DNA from: Seleniivibrio woodruffii | GTDB lineage: Bacteria; Chrysiogenota; Deferribacteres; Deferribacterales; Geovibrionaceae | DNA: 64,000 bases | Reading direction: 5' to 3' | Assembly (NCBI RefSeq): GCF_004339245.1 | Contig: NZ_SMGG01000003.1 | Span: forward strand, 1,213,483 to 1,277,482 | Shown here: positions 1 through 8,339 of the stretch, one piece after another | Layout of the letters: each line of letters opens with the position of its first letter | Position numbering within the stretch: position 1 is the first letter of the stretch | Program-made: the position numbers and the translations under genes | Notes under the pieces: model-generated | Database searches by the model: none | The model's input: the letters and a program-made list of their open reading frames with translations, nothing else | Told to the model about the DNA's origin: nothing

Positions 1-52
1 AATATCAAATATGGCTTGTTGCCTAACGTGAAGAAAATTGAGGGGGTGATAA

Positions 53-1891
53 ATGTTGAAAAACATGAAATTGTCGAAAAAACTTCTTCTTGGTTTTGGC
101 GTGGTGCTCGGTCTGCTGGTGGTTATCAGCCTTCTGAGCTTCAGCAAAATGCTGTCCATTTCAAAGCAGGTTGAAAAGCGTGATATGTATTCAAAGGTTG
201 AAGAACTGCTGTATGAAGCGAGGCTGAACCAGACAAAGTTCATTATGAACAATGACGACAGCTTCATTGATGCTGTTTTGAAAAATCTGGACGATGCGGT
301 CAGGATTTCCGATGTGGATCTGGTTAAATATGCCGGTGTGCAGGATGCAGAAAGGCTGAAGGAGATAACCGGAAAAATAAGCGGTTACAGAGACAACTTC
401 AACAGCTACGTAGGCGAGGTCAGGAAACAGCGGGAACTGCGCATTCATCTTAACGAGTCTGCTGAGAACGTTTTTACCATAGCCGACAGCGTCGGTTCGG
501 ACAGTATAATCAAAAATCTTCTCCAGATGCGGCTCTATGCTTTCAGATATATCATGACTCAGACGGACGATCTTTTCAGCGGTCAGCAGGCGAGTTATAA
601 AAAAGCTCACGACATCGCTCTTGCCGGAGGGGATTCGGCGGAGATGAAAAAGCTGACGGCTTCTCTTGAGGAGTACGATGCAGATTTCCACAATCTTGCG
701 GACAGCCTGAAAAAACAGCATGAATATCAGAAAGTGCTTATTGAAAGTGCGGTAACGGCGCAGAAGATATGCGCCGAGGCTTCGGGAGTCGAAAGGGCGG
801 CAATGGACGCATCCATAAAAACCGCAATGGTCTTTGTGGGCATCTTTTCGCTCATAGCGGTTATAAGCGGAATAGTTATCGGACTTATAATAACAAGGTC
901 GGTCACAGTACCTATGAACAAGGCTGTGGTGTTTGCCAACTCTCTGGCCGACGGAGATTTCACGGTGGAGCTTGACATAAGGCAGAAGGACGAGATAGGC
1001 CAGTTTGCGCTTGCACTGGAAAACATGAAACACAGGCTGAAAGGGGTCATAGAGGGGATCGTGCATTCGTCAAACTCGCTCGCATCAGGCAGTACGGAGC
1101 TGGCGGGCACAACGGAAGAACTCTCCGCAACCTTCACCGACCAGACAGGACAGGTCAGCGGGGTGGCTTCGGCGGTTGAGCAGATAAGCGCATCATCCTC
1201 GCAGGTGCTGGTATCCATAAACGATGTCACAACAAAGTCGAAAGCGGCGAAGGAACTGACCGACGAAGGAAAAACATGCATCCTGACTGCAAACAGGGTG
1301 ATGAACCATATTCAGGAGAGCGTGGGCAGCCTCACCAGAACTGTTGACGGACTTGAGAAGTCGTCTCAGGAGATAGGCAGCATTCTGCTTGTGATAAACG
1401 ATATAGCCGATCAGACGAACCTGCTGGCTCTTAATGCGGCCATAGAGGCGGCGAGGGCAGGGGAACACGGCAGAGGTTTCGCCGTTGTTGCGGACGAGGT
1501 TCGCAAGCTGGCGGAGCGCACCCAGAAGTCAATTCAGGAGATAGAGCAGATTATTTCAACCTTCATAGTGGAAACCTCAAAGACAAACGAAGATATGCAG
1601 AGCGCAGGACACAGCGTTTCGGAAGGGGTAGAAAAGCTGGCCACCACTGATGATATTTTCAAAAAGATAGTCAGGGCGGTTGAAGAGATAAACAGCGCAA
1701 GCCTGATGATCACCTCCGCCGTGGAGGAGCAGGTTTCTGCGATAAACAATATTAATGATAACACTCAGGTGATCTCATCGGGGCTGGAGCAAAGCTCGGC
1801 TGCTCTGGTTCAGGTCAGTGCGACCATCTCCGACCTGCAAAGGCAGGCCGACGAGCAGATGAGCGTCACCGGAATGTTCAGGATAAACTGA
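53..1891 (+). CDS. Methyl-accepting chemotaxis protein
   Basis: Transmembrane chemoreceptor of 612 residues that would signal to CheA/CheW. A first membrane segment lies at about residues 10-30 and a second at about 258-282, enclosing a mostly helical periplasmic sensor region of about 225 residues. A HAMP domain follows (about 283-336), then a long cytoplasmic MA coiled-coil. The conserved hairpin tip ([19 protein letters not shown]) is near residue 453. There is no CheR-tethering pentapeptide; the protein ends in MFRIN. The ATG follows a strong GAGGGGG ribosome site 6 bases upstream. The ligand cannot be told from sequence. The gene stands alone: the next genes converge on it. Confidence 0.95.
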   Translation: MLKNMKLSKKLLLGFGVVLGLLVVISLLSFSKMLSISKQVEKRDMYSKVEELLYEARLNQTKFIMNNDDSFIDAVLKNLDDAVRISDVDLVKYAGVQDAERLKEITGKISGYRDNFNSYVGEVRKQRELRIHLNESAENVFTIADSVGSDSIIKNLLQMRLYAFRYIMTQTDDLFSGQQASYKKAHDIALAGGDSAEMKKLTASLEEYDADFHNLADSLKKQHEYQKVLIESAVTAQKICAEASGVERAAMDASIKTAMVFVGIFSLIAVISGIVIGLIITRSVTVPMNKAVVFANSLADGDFTVELDIRQKDEIGQFALALENMKHRLKGVIEGIVHSSNSLASGSTELAGTTEELSATFTDQTGQVSGVASAVEQISASSSQVLVSINDVTTKSKAAKELTDEGKTCILTANRVMNHIQESVGSLTRTVDGLEKSSQEIGSILLVINDIADQTNLLALNAAIEAARAGEHGRGFAVVADEVRKLAERTQKSIQEIEQIISTFIVETSKTNEDMQSAGHSVSEGVEKLATTDDIFKKIVRAVEEINSASLMITSAVEEQVSAINNINDNTQVISSGLEQSSAALVQVSATISDLQRQADEQMSVTGMFRIN

Positions 1892-1945
1892 GGCCGCACC
1901 GTACATTAAACACCGATGGATAGACTCAAAATGGTCTCGGTTTTC

Positions 1946-1970
1946 AGGGGCTTGCCTGCAGCAGGCCCCT
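1946..1970. terminator. Hairpin between convergent genes
   Basis: A 10-bp stem (AGGGGCTTGC pairing with GCAGGCCCCT, one G-U) with a 5-base loop lies between the chemoreceptor and the convergent tautomerase, overlapping the tautomerase stop codon. A weak T-rich run follows on the plus strand, so it may end the chemoreceptor transcript. Confidence 0.5.
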
Positions 1971-2172
1971 ATTTCTTCATTTTGCGCCGCTCGGTGACCG
2001 CTATTCCGCCTATCCCCCAGTTGTCGGTATCCACTTCGTCGATAACAACAACCGTTGTTTCGGGGTTCTTGTTCAGAACATCCACAAGCATCTGGGTTGC
2101 CCTTCTGATAAGCTCGTCCTTCTGCTCCTTGGTAACGCCCTCTTTTGTTATCTTGATGTTTACATACGGCAT
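1969..2172 (-). CDS. 4-oxalocrotonate tautomerase family protein
   Basis: Small tautomerase of 67 residues. Residue 2 is the proline that becomes the N-terminal catalytic base after Met removal (MPYVNIKITKEG), and the length fits the 4-OT family, which works as a hexamer of such short chains. The substrate is unknown. The C-terminus has a basic tail (RRKMKK). Its start lies inside the end of the upstream MFS transporter gene (13-bp overlap), so the two are probably co-transcribed and translationally coupled. Confidence 0.85.
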   Translation of the reverse strand: MPYVNIKITKEGVTKEQKDELIRRATQMLVDVLNKNPETTVVVIDEVDTDNWGIGGIAVTERRKMKK

Positions 2173-3308
2173 ATACTGCTCCTTTTATATATGATGCATC
2201 CCGCTAAAAGGATTATTATTGAAACTGCGCACAAAGCGGAAGCCGCCAGAAGCGAAATTGAGAAATTCCCCGTCTTTTCCGCCGACCAGCCCGCCGCCGC
2301 AGGGCCGATCATCTGCCCCACGCTGAAAGCCACCGTCACCAGACCTATTGCGAAAGCAGACCTTGAGCCTGCCAGTTTTTTTGCGAACCCCACCGTCAGA
2401 GCCACTATGCCCAGAAAGGTCGCTCCGTACATTCCCGCCGCCAGAAACAGCACGGGAGCCGAAGAGGACACCGCAGGCAGTGCACAGCTTATCCCCAGAA
2501 AGACATATGCAGGGATGAGATTCTTCAGAAATCCTGTGCGTCCTGCGTTCAGCGTGAAATAGACAATTCCCGGCACTGCGCACAGTCCGGTTATCATCCA
2601 CGCCCAGTAGCCGCTGAACCCCGCCTGACCTATGATCAGCACCAGAAAAGTGCCTGAGACGATGTAGGCCATTCCCATGAGGAAATAGGCCGCAGAAAGA
2701 AAATATATGTAGGGGTGCATGGGTTCACTGCCGGATGACACCGCCTGTGTGCTGTCGTGTCTTCTGCCGGGGCGGATGTAGCAGACCGGAGCTGTCAGTA
2801 TCATCCCGATGAAGAATATCAGCCAAAGCCCTTTCCAGTCGGCAAACTGCCCGAAAACAAGCACTGTGAAGCCGGACAGAAGTATCCCTGCGCCTATGCC
2901 CGTGAAGATAAGCCCGTTAAACCTGAGCTTGCCCCGTTCGGCCAGAGCTTCGGACACTATCACTGATGTCAGAAGGAACATTCCCGCACTGGCAAAGCCC
3001 GAAACCGTCCGCAGAACAGACCATATGAAGATGTCCTGTGTGAGAGCGAAAAGCCCCAGAGAAACGGCATTTATCAGATACATTGCGGCAAACCATGTGC
3101 CTTTGCGGTTGATCGGTTTGAACATGAAAAAGACGGAACCGACCAGATATCCCAGATAGTTAAGTGACGCTATTCCGCCGGCCTGCGCAACGGTGAGCAC
3201 TCCGGCCTCGGTCATAACTTTGATCATCGGTGTGTAGGCGAAACGGGCTATGCCCATGGCCATAGCCATTGATGCTATACCCGCCGTTATTATGCGAATA
3301 AGTTCCAT
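2160..3308 (-). CDS. MFS transporter, YbfB/YjiJ-like
   Basis: Polytopic inner-membrane protein of 382 residues with about 12 hydrophobic segments, typical of the major facilitator superfamily. The start (MELIRIITAGIASMAMAMGIARFAYTP) with its GIARFAYTPM motif is typical of the YbfB/YjiJ branch, whose substrates are mostly unknown. It heads a two-gene unit with the overlapping tautomerase. An AT-rich stretch before the start probably holds the promoter. Confidence 0.85.
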   Translation of the reverse strand: MELIRIITAGIASMAMAMGIARFAYTPMIKVMTEAGVLTVAQAGGIASLNYLGYLVGSVFFMFKPINRKGTWFAAMYLINAVSLGLFALTQDIFIWSVLRTVSGFASAGMFLLTSVIVSEALAERGKLRFNGLIFTGIGAGILLSGFTVLVFGQFADWKGLWLIFFIGMILTAPVCYIRPGRRHDSTQAVSSGSEPMHPYIYFLSAAYFLMGMAYIVSGTFLVLIIGQAGFSGYWAWMITGLCAVPGIVYFTLNAGRTGFLKNLIPAYVFLGISCALPAVSSSAPVLFLAAGMYGATFLGIVALTVGFAKKLAGSRSAFAIGLVTVAFSVGQMIGPAAAGWSAEKTGNFSISLLAASALCAVSIIILLAGCIIYKRSSICRM

Positions 3309-3410
3309 ATTTGATTATACGGGAAACAATACGGAATGGAAGGGTTAAAATTATAAAGAATAACGGGTTTTCAGTGATTGTGCGACAGATGTTCAGTGTG
3401 GGTTATTTTC

Positions 3411-3700
3411 TATTGCTCCCTCCTTTATTAAAGGAGGGTTGGGGTGGATTTTGCTGTTAATGAATGTAAATCCCCCTTAATCCCCATTTTCAGCAAGCTC
3501 GGTGCAGAAACATTTGCAAAAATAAAGCAAATGTTTTGTAAAAGGGGGAGACAAATCCGAAGAACCACCGTAATGCTCGTTCGTCTTCGCGAACCCTTCA
3601 GGGTGAAGCGATCTTCCATATACAGCAGTGCTGAAGCCCCCATTTGCTATACTTTGAAGACTGCCACACCTGCTGGCGCAGGTTCGCAGTGACGGCTTTG
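3411..3700. repeat. Intergenic mosaic of two dispersed repeat families
   Basis: The 394-bp gap between the MFS and activator genes holds no credible gene. It carries a copy of the 'CCTCC...GGAGG' family (an inverted CTCCCTCC/GGAGGG hairpin, then AATGTAAATCCCCCTTAA) followed by a copy of the 'gcgaa...agtgacg' family (from about 3588). Related copies sit in gaps near 7.8, 12.3, 17.8, 34.2, 46.6, 47.8, 50.4 and 55.1 kb. Short open frames here are repeat-derived and not counted as genes. Confidence 0.75.
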
Positions 3701-3702
3701 CT

Positions 3703-4446
3703 TCAATACCACAGACACCCGTAACAGCCGTTATACTGAGGATTTTTGATTACCTGAATATCGCTCTCCGCCATTTCAGACAGGAAGCGTATCAGTCCTG
3801 AGTTCTCCGCAACGCCGCCCGCCGCATAAATCTTTTTATGGCGGTATTTGCGGATAAGCGGGAAGAGTCTGCGGGCTATGCTCTCGTTGACCCCTGCGCC
3901 GATATGCTCCGTGGGCACACCCTCGGCTATCTTGCCCACCAGTTCGCTCTCGGAAAAGACCGCACAGGTGGAGTTCAGCTTAACGGGGTTTTCGGTCATT
4001 GCCGCAAGCTCATCAAGGCTGATGTCCAGAATGCGGCATGCGTTCTCAAGGAATCTGCCCGTACTGGCGGCGCATTTGTCGTTCATTACGAAATCCTCGA
4101 TATAGCCCTCACGCACATAGATTACCTTGCTGTCCTGCCCGCCGACGTCCACAAGGATGAACTCATCCTCGCCCGTGGAGTGCAGTGCGCCCTGATAGTG
4201 CGCCTTTATCTCGGAAATTACGTTGGCGTTGGCAAAGCTGAGCATGTTCCGTCCGTAGCCTGTGGCGGTGATTATAGTGTTTTCATCAGCACCGTATGCC
4301 GAAAGGTCGATTTCTATAGTACTTTCCGTGCGTTTCACACGGTTTTTATAGAAGAATACCGTGTCTTCACGGTGAAAATCGATGTTTTCCCCGTTCTGAA
4401 CGGCAATTTTTACGAATCTGCTGCCCAAATCTATTCCGAGCTTCAT
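3703..4446 (-). CDS. 2-hydroxyacyl-CoA dehydratase activator (ASKHA ATPase)
   Basis: ATP-dependent electron-transfer protein of 247 residues in the HgdC/BadF family. The ASKHA phosphate loop is at the N-terminus (GIDLGSR), a second nucleotide motif is VDVGGQDSK, and AAGGVAENSG is near the C-terminus. The two cysteines that hold the [4Fe-4S] cluster across the homodimer are in NDKCAASTGRFLE and NSTCAVFSESE. The family injects one low-potential electron into a partner by ATP hydrolysis. Its start overlaps the stop of the dehydratase-like gene (ATGA), so they should work as a pair. The C-terminal CYGCLWY adds extra cysteines. Confidence 0.9.
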   Translation of the reverse strand: MKLGIDLGSRFVKIAVQNGENIDFHREDTVFFYKNRVKRTESTIEIDLSAYGADENTIITATGYGRNMLSFANANVISEIKAHYQGALHSTGEDEFILVDVGGQDSKVIYVREGYIEDFVMNDKCAASTGRFLENACRILDISLDELAAMTENPVKLNSTCAVFSESELVGKIAEGVPTEHIGAGVNESIARRLFPLIRKYRHKKIYAAGGVAENSGLIRFLSEMAESDIQVIKNPQYNGCYGCLWY

Positions 4447-5432
4447 TTTTTCCTCGCAGAGAGCATTTCCAGAAAGGATTCAATGCGTATCTTTGTTCGT
4501 GCGTCTATGCCCGCCGGAGCGTCCCCCTCAATGGTGAGTATGGGGCATTTTATGTTTTTTCGGATGATGATGTCCTGCATCTGCCGGTAGCAGAATGACT
4601 GGACATAGTGGATGATCCCGTCCAGTTTCCGCTCGTCAACCGCCTGCTGAATGTCTTCCAGTCTGCCGAAGACGTCGTATGGATAGGTGTAGTCGGCGTA
4701 ACGCTGAACGTAGTCCTCGTGGTCGGAGGGGATAGCGAACTGACGCTGTATCTCATTGTAGACCACCTTTGCCCCTTTCTCTTCAAGGAACTGGTAGATA
4801 TCGGAGAAAATGGTGGGAACGCCTATGAAGCCTATCCGCAGGCCTTCCGCTTCGGCAAACCTGCTTTCGGTCATGGCGAGGAAATCGTCCAGATCCTTGT
4901 CATAGGTTATCAGGTTTGTGTTGAAGTCGGTGGATGTCACCAGCCAGAGATGGTTCTCGAAGCCTGAGACCTGCCCCTCAACGGTCATTCTGTCCAGTCT
5001 GCGCAGTTTCTCACGCACGGGGTCTGTATATTTGCTGTATTCAACGGCACTTTTAAGAGTGGTTCCCATGGATGCGGCAAAACGCTCCATCTCGGTTTTA
5101 AGCTGTGTGTAGCGTGTCTCTTTTTCAAAGGGATAGCTGAACGAGTGCACCTTTATTCCCGCTTCAATGAAAAGCTCTGCCAGAGCGTGGGAGTTGCTGC
5201 AGTCGCCCTGCGTAACAGCCACAACCTCGTCGATGTCCGCAGTTTTAACGGCAGTGTAGATGCCCTTTATCCATGCGCAGAGGTTGCGGGGCAGACCTTC
5301 GTCCTCCGCCATCTCTGCCATTTTAACGGGGTCTTTGTCGGTTATGAATATATTGTTGAGGTCGACGGGTGTTTTGCCTGCCGCCAGAATTATCTCAACA
5401 GGGATTGTTGTGGTAAAGCCTACTCTTGACAT
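4443..5432 (-). CDS. 2-hydroxyacyl-CoA dehydratase D-like single-subunit protein
   Basis: Protein of 329 residues of the HgdB/FldC/BcrB family. Cluster-ligand cysteines can be placed in NLCAWIKG, TQGDCSNSHA and VQSFCYRQMQD. True dehydratases are heterodimers of two such subunits, but only one is present here. The layout is like the uncharacterised E. coli YjiM/YjiL pair or the double-cubane cluster protein (DCCP) with its reductase. The physiological substrate is unknown. The gene begins one base inside the stop of the preceding gene (TAATG) and overlaps the activator gene. Confidence 0.85.
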   Translation of the reverse strand: MSRVGFTTTIPVEIILAAGKTPVDLNNIFITDKDPVKMAEMAEDEGLPRNLCAWIKGIYTAVKTADIDEVVAVTQGDCSNSHALAELFIEAGIKVHSFSYPFEKETRYTQLKTEMERFAASMGTTLKSAVEYSKYTDPVREKLRRLDRMTVEGQVSGFENHLWLVTSTDFNTNLITYDKDLDDFLAMTESRFAEAEGLRIGFIGVPTIFSDIYQFLEEKGAKVVYNEIQRQFAIPSDHEDYVQRYADYTYPYDVFGRLEDIQQAVDERKLDGIIHYVQSFCYRQMQDIIIRKNIKCPILTIEGDAPAGIDARTKIRIESFLEMLSARKK

Positions 5433-5737
5433 TATTTAAGACTGAAATCGATGTATCTGCGCACTTCTTTGTGCAGACCCTGTCTGTTTTTGAAAATCAC
5501 CATATTCTGCTCGAAAAACCTGTCCATTTCGTTGAAATCCACAAGGTCGATGGTGTCGCCGCTCATTCTGTCCTGCAGACGAACAACCTTTGTGAATTCG
5601 TTCTCTTTAATTTTTTTGGTCTTTATCTTCTGTTTTTTATTATAGATGTAAAGTTCGCAGACCTCACCCTCGCAGGTCAGCTCTGCATCGTACCATGTCA
5701 TATCTTCGAAAACGGCCATCCAGCGTGCTTCCATCAA
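5432..5737 (-). CDS. Conserved hypothetical protein in dehydratase operon
   Basis: Unrecognised soluble protein of 101 residues. It has mixed charge, is lysine-rich in the middle (NKKQKIKTKKIKENEF) and has no signal peptide, membrane segment or clear metal motif; there are two cysteines in ELTCEGEVCEL. It overlaps both neighbours by a few bases (ATGA with the SdhE-like gene, TAATG with the dehydratase-like gene), so it is a real translated member of a tightly coupled operon. Its function is unknown; a dedicated accessory role for the Fe-S pair is only a guess. Confidence 0.75.
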   Translation of the reverse strand: MMEARWMAVFEDMTWYDAELTCEGEVCELYIYNKKQKIKTKKIKENEFTKVVRLQDRMSGDTIDLVDFNEMDRFFEQNMVIFKNRQGLHKEVRRYIDFSLK

Positions 5738-6042
5738 AGCACCCCTTTGGCTCTTTTGATCTCGTCTCTGCGCTGTTCGGAAAAGCTCTGTATGTCCTTC
5801 ATAAACCTGTAGTCATAAAGCTCCTGCAGGTCTTCAGCGGTCTTAACGCCCATAACGAGGTCGAAGAGGTCGTTGTCGAACATCCGCACCAGCATGGCGA
5901 TGAACGCTTCCAGATCATCCTCTGTGTAGCTTTCGGGCAGGTGGTTCGTGACATAGTCCCTCAGGAACATTTCGTTCTCCAGAATCGCACGTCTGGCCGC
6001 CTGAAATATCGCCTTTTTTCTTAGTGCTTCCATTCTTTCCAT
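5734..6042 (-). CDS. SdhE/SDHAF2-like FAD assembly factor candidate
   Basis: Small all-helical protein of 102 residues. The pattern RRAILENEMFL ... LVRMFDNDLFDLVM resembles the SdhE/Sdh5 family (RRGMRELD ... LECDDPDLFNWLM; SDHAF2 has RKRGMLENCILL), which promotes covalent FAD attachment to succinate dehydrogenase or fumarate reductase. The usual RGxxE motif is here RRAILENE, so the glycine is replaced. The ATG at 6042 is preferred to an upstream in-frame TTG because an ACGGAG ribosome site precedes it at proper spacing. No flavoprotein subunit is in the window. Moderately sure of the family, less of the partner. Confidence 0.6.
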   Translation of the reverse strand: MERMEALRKKAIFQAARRAILENEMFLRDYVTNHLPESYTEDDLEAFIAMLVRMFDNDLFDLVMGVKTAEDLQELYDYRFMKDIQSFSEQRRDEIKRAKGVL

Positions 6043-6068
6043 GTGTGTCTCCGTTTCTCCAATATATA

Positions 6069-7622
6069 TCAATCAGTTTTTTCGTCAATATGAACGGGTG
6101 CAACGTCCACCGAGCGGAACCTGTGATATATCACAAAGCCGGGCGGGGTGTTCTTGGGCTTTTTTACGTTTTTTTTCTGGGTGTAGTCAACGGTTACTTT
6201 CAGATTGTTCTTTGCCTTGCTCATTCCTGCGACAATGGCCGCACACTGCTCAATCTCGTCCGGAGTTGCGTTCCCGCTCTTGCGGAAGATAAGATGTGCC
6301 GAGGGCAGTTTCTGTGCGTGGAACCACATGTCCTCGGGGTTTGCAAACTGGAATACCAGCCTGTGGTTGCTGACGGAGTTTCGGCCAATGTATGCCGTGC
6401 CGCCGCCTATATCCATCTTTATGAACTGTTTCTCTTTTATCTGTTTTTTCTGTTTCGGCTCGGATTTTTTCATCTCCAGAGCCAGCTCACGCAGGTCATC
6501 CTCTTTTGCGGATATCTCTATGAAATAGAGCTGTTCCAGAGCGGAATCTATTATGTTGTCAACCTCGCCCATGCGGGATTTCACCAGTGCCACCGAACGT
6601 TCCAGCTTATCCGCACGACCGTAAAGCCTGTTCACTTCCTTGTTGGCATCAAAGAACTCCGGCACATCGTAGACCACTGTCTCTATGCCGCTTTCCGTAT
6701 AGTTTGTAAGCTCGGTCTTCCCTTTGGCATTTTTGAGTATGTGCAGATTTGCTTTCAGCAGGTCGGCCTTCGCCCGCACCTTCGGATAAGTCTCCGCTTC
6801 TGCGTATTCCTCTTTCAGCTTGTCTTTCAGCACCAGATATTTTTCCGCCTGCTTTTCAAACAGACGGGTGAGTCTCAGGCGGATACTGTCGTCACGCTTT
6901 GCCGCAGGTTTGTGCACTCGGCCTTTCAGGTCGTCCAGAGTAATGGTCTCCCCGTCCTCATAAGGCTTGAAAGGGATAACCCGCCCCTGTGAGTCCACAT
7001 GGAAAACATCGTCTGTCAGGCTCTCGTTTATGAGTGTCGCCGTCTCCGCAAAGCTGTAACCCTTCGCCAGATAGATTTCGGCGTGCTTCACCGTCACAGG
7101 GTAGAAACCCAGCAGGTCGCTGAAACTGTTCGAAGCATACTTTTCCAGCGTGTCCCGCTTGTTCAGGCGTGGGGATGCGTATCTGTCGCCCACGGAGAAA
7201 CTGCGGTCGGGGTCGGCATTGTTCTTTGCGAACATCCAGATTATGTTTCCGCCTTCATTCAGAAGCACAGCGTTCGACATCTTGCCGATAAGCTCGAAAA
7301 CCAGCTTGTGGGTTTCCAGTTTGCCGCTTGGTCTGCGCTTAACGATATCCAGCCAGAACAGACGGTCATATCTGCGACCGCCAACGTCGGTTATCTTGCC
7401 GCCGGAGAGCCTGTCCAGAAACTGATCCGGTACCCCCTCCTGCGTGTCCGATGTGAAAAGGGCAGGGCTGCCTCCGGTCACACGGATGTGCAAGGACTTC
7501 CTGTCTTTGGCAAAAAGCCCAATGGTAACGCTGTCTTCGGTGACGTTTATCTTAGTCACCTGAACGCCCGTATATCTCTCTTTTATGATGTTCACCGCTT
7601 TGGTGAGAGTCAGTCCGTCCAA
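6069..7622 (-). CDS. rqcH: NFACT family protein, RqcH-like
   Basis: Protein of 517 residues with NFACT-N at the N-terminus (MDGLTLTKAVNIIKERY), helical middle with coiled-coil character (about residues 245-380) and NFACT-R (DUF814) at the C-terminus (GGGTAYIGRNSVSNHRLVF, then DMWFHAQKLPSAHLI). RqcH homologues bind stalled 50S subunits and add C-terminal alanine tails; older annotations call them fibronectin-binding proteins. It is slightly shorter than the usual 560-570. The start is TTG with an AGGAG site 6 bases upstream. It is the first gene of the minus-strand operon running to the activator. Confidence 0.85.
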   Translation of the reverse strand: MDGLTLTKAVNIIKERYTGVQVTKINVTEDSVTIGLFAKDRKSLHIRVTGGSPALFTSDTQEGVPDQFLDRLSGGKITDVGGRRYDRLFWLDIVKRRPSGKLETHKLVFELIGKMSNAVLLNEGGNIIWMFAKNNADPDRSFSVGDRYASPRLNKRDTLEKYASNSFSDLLGFYPVTVKHAEIYLAKGYSFAETATLINESLTDDVFHVDSQGRVIPFKPYEDGETITLDDLKGRVHKPAAKRDDSIRLRLTRLFEKQAEKYLVLKDKLKEEYAEAETYPKVRAKADLLKANLHILKNAKGKTELTNYTESGIETVVYDVPEFFDANKEVNRLYGRADKLERSVALVKSRMGEVDNIIDSALEQLYFIEISAKEDDLRELALEMKKSEPKQKKQIKEKQFIKMDIGGGTAYIGRNSVSNHRLVFQFANPEDMWFHAQKLPSAHLIFRKSGNATPDEIEQCAAIVAGMSKAKNNLKVTVDYTQKKNVKKPKNTPPGFVIYHRFRSVDVAPVHIDEKTD

Positions 7623-7680
7623 GTCTTCTCCTGCATGTTAAGCACACATATTATACAGATTTTTTACATGAAACAAAGCA

Positions 7681-7708
7681 TTGACACAACGACTTTACGT
7701 CATATATT
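7681..7708 (+). promoter_or_regulatory. Sigma-70 promoter of candidate small RNA
   Basis: TTGACA (7681-7686), 16-base spacer, TATATT (7703-7708). It points away from the RqcH-like gene and about 60 bases before a strong intrinsic terminator, with no gene between them. Confidence 0.6.
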
Positions 7709-7714
7709 GACACT

Positions 7715-7805
7715 TAGCAATAACCGGCAGTAAAACATAACCCTCCTCCCTCCTGACAATATGGAGGAACTCGGGCTTGGCTAACCACCAGGCCCGTTTG
7801 TTTTT
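7715..7805 (+). ncRNA. Candidate small RNA, about 90 nt
   Basis: A near-consensus promoter at 7681-7708 is followed by a stretch with no reading frame and then a Rho-independent terminator. The stretch contains a C-rich run (CCCTCCTCCCTCC, 7741-7753), complementary to ribosome-binding sites, and CCTCC can pair with GGAGG 9 bases later. C-rich, SD-complementary loops are typical of trans-acting sRNAs. No match to 6S, SRP or tmRNA was recognised. Existence is inferred from signals only. Confidence 0.45.
7772..7805 (+). terminator. Intrinsic terminator of candidate small RNA
   Basis: Stem CGGGCTTGG/CCAGGCCCG (one G-U pair), 7-base loop, then GT-broken T-run TTTGTTTTT. It lies upstream of two repeat units and closes no protein gene. 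Confidence 0.7.
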
Positions 7806-7833
7806 ATAGGTTGTTATATGCTTCGCATTGCTG

Positions 7834-8250
7834 CGTCACCTAAACACCGATGGCTTTTTCCCGTCTCTGCGAGGAGCAGGGCGACGCGGCAGTCTCATCT
7901 GTTGAGATTGCCACAGCCCTTCGGGCTTCTCAATGACGCAAAATTCCCCGTCTCTGCGAACGGAGTGAAGCAGTCTTCCACCTTCAGACAGCCCGCCGCT
8001 TCAGCAAATTGCGCAAAATCTGCCGTCACCTAAACACCGATGGCTTTTTCCCGTCTCTGCGAGGAGCAGGGCGACGCGGCAGTCTCATCTGTTGAGATTG
8101 CCACAGCCCTTCGGGCTTCTCAATGACGCAAAATTCCCCGTCTCTGCGAACGGAGTGAAGCAGTCTTCCAACTCCAGCTAGCCCGCCGCTTTGGCAAATG
8201 CCCCGGAATCTACCGTCACCCTGAGGCGGCAGACGAAGGGTCTCAGCTCA
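7834..8250. repeat. 190-bp tandem repeat of the dispersed 'gcgaa' family
   Basis: Two head-to-tail units with a 190-bp period: about 7836-8025 and 8026-8215. The first about 145 bp of each unit are identical by eye; the rest diverges. A partial third unit (GTCACCCTGAGG, from 8215) follows. Each unit carries the GTCTCTGCGA...GCAGTCTTCCA and TTGAGATTGCCACA...CAATGACG elements seen in other gaps. No gene is supported here; the open frames merely follow the repeat. Confidence 0.8.
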
Positions 8251-8274
8251 ATTCTCCGCCATTAAACTGAATTC

Positions 8275-8302
8275 TTGATTTTTTCTTAAAAAACAATAAT
8301 AT
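8275..8302 (+). promoter_or_regulatory. Probable htpG promoter
   Basis: TTGATT, 16-base spacer, TAATAT in an AT-rich stretch about 38 bases before the htpG start. No CIRCE-like inverted repeat is visible. Confidence 0.45.
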
Positions 8303-8339
8303 TCTTACACGTAAAATAATACAAATACGGAGGTTTTAG

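Noticed and set aside
191..1281. Two long antisense open frames in the chemoreceptor gene
   Set aside because: Shadow frames; the plus-strand protein has full domain support and uses the codons consistently.
7818..8033. Open frame across the tandem repeat
   Set aside because: Its sequence is the repeat itself, which occurs in other gaps in other frames; no ribosome site.
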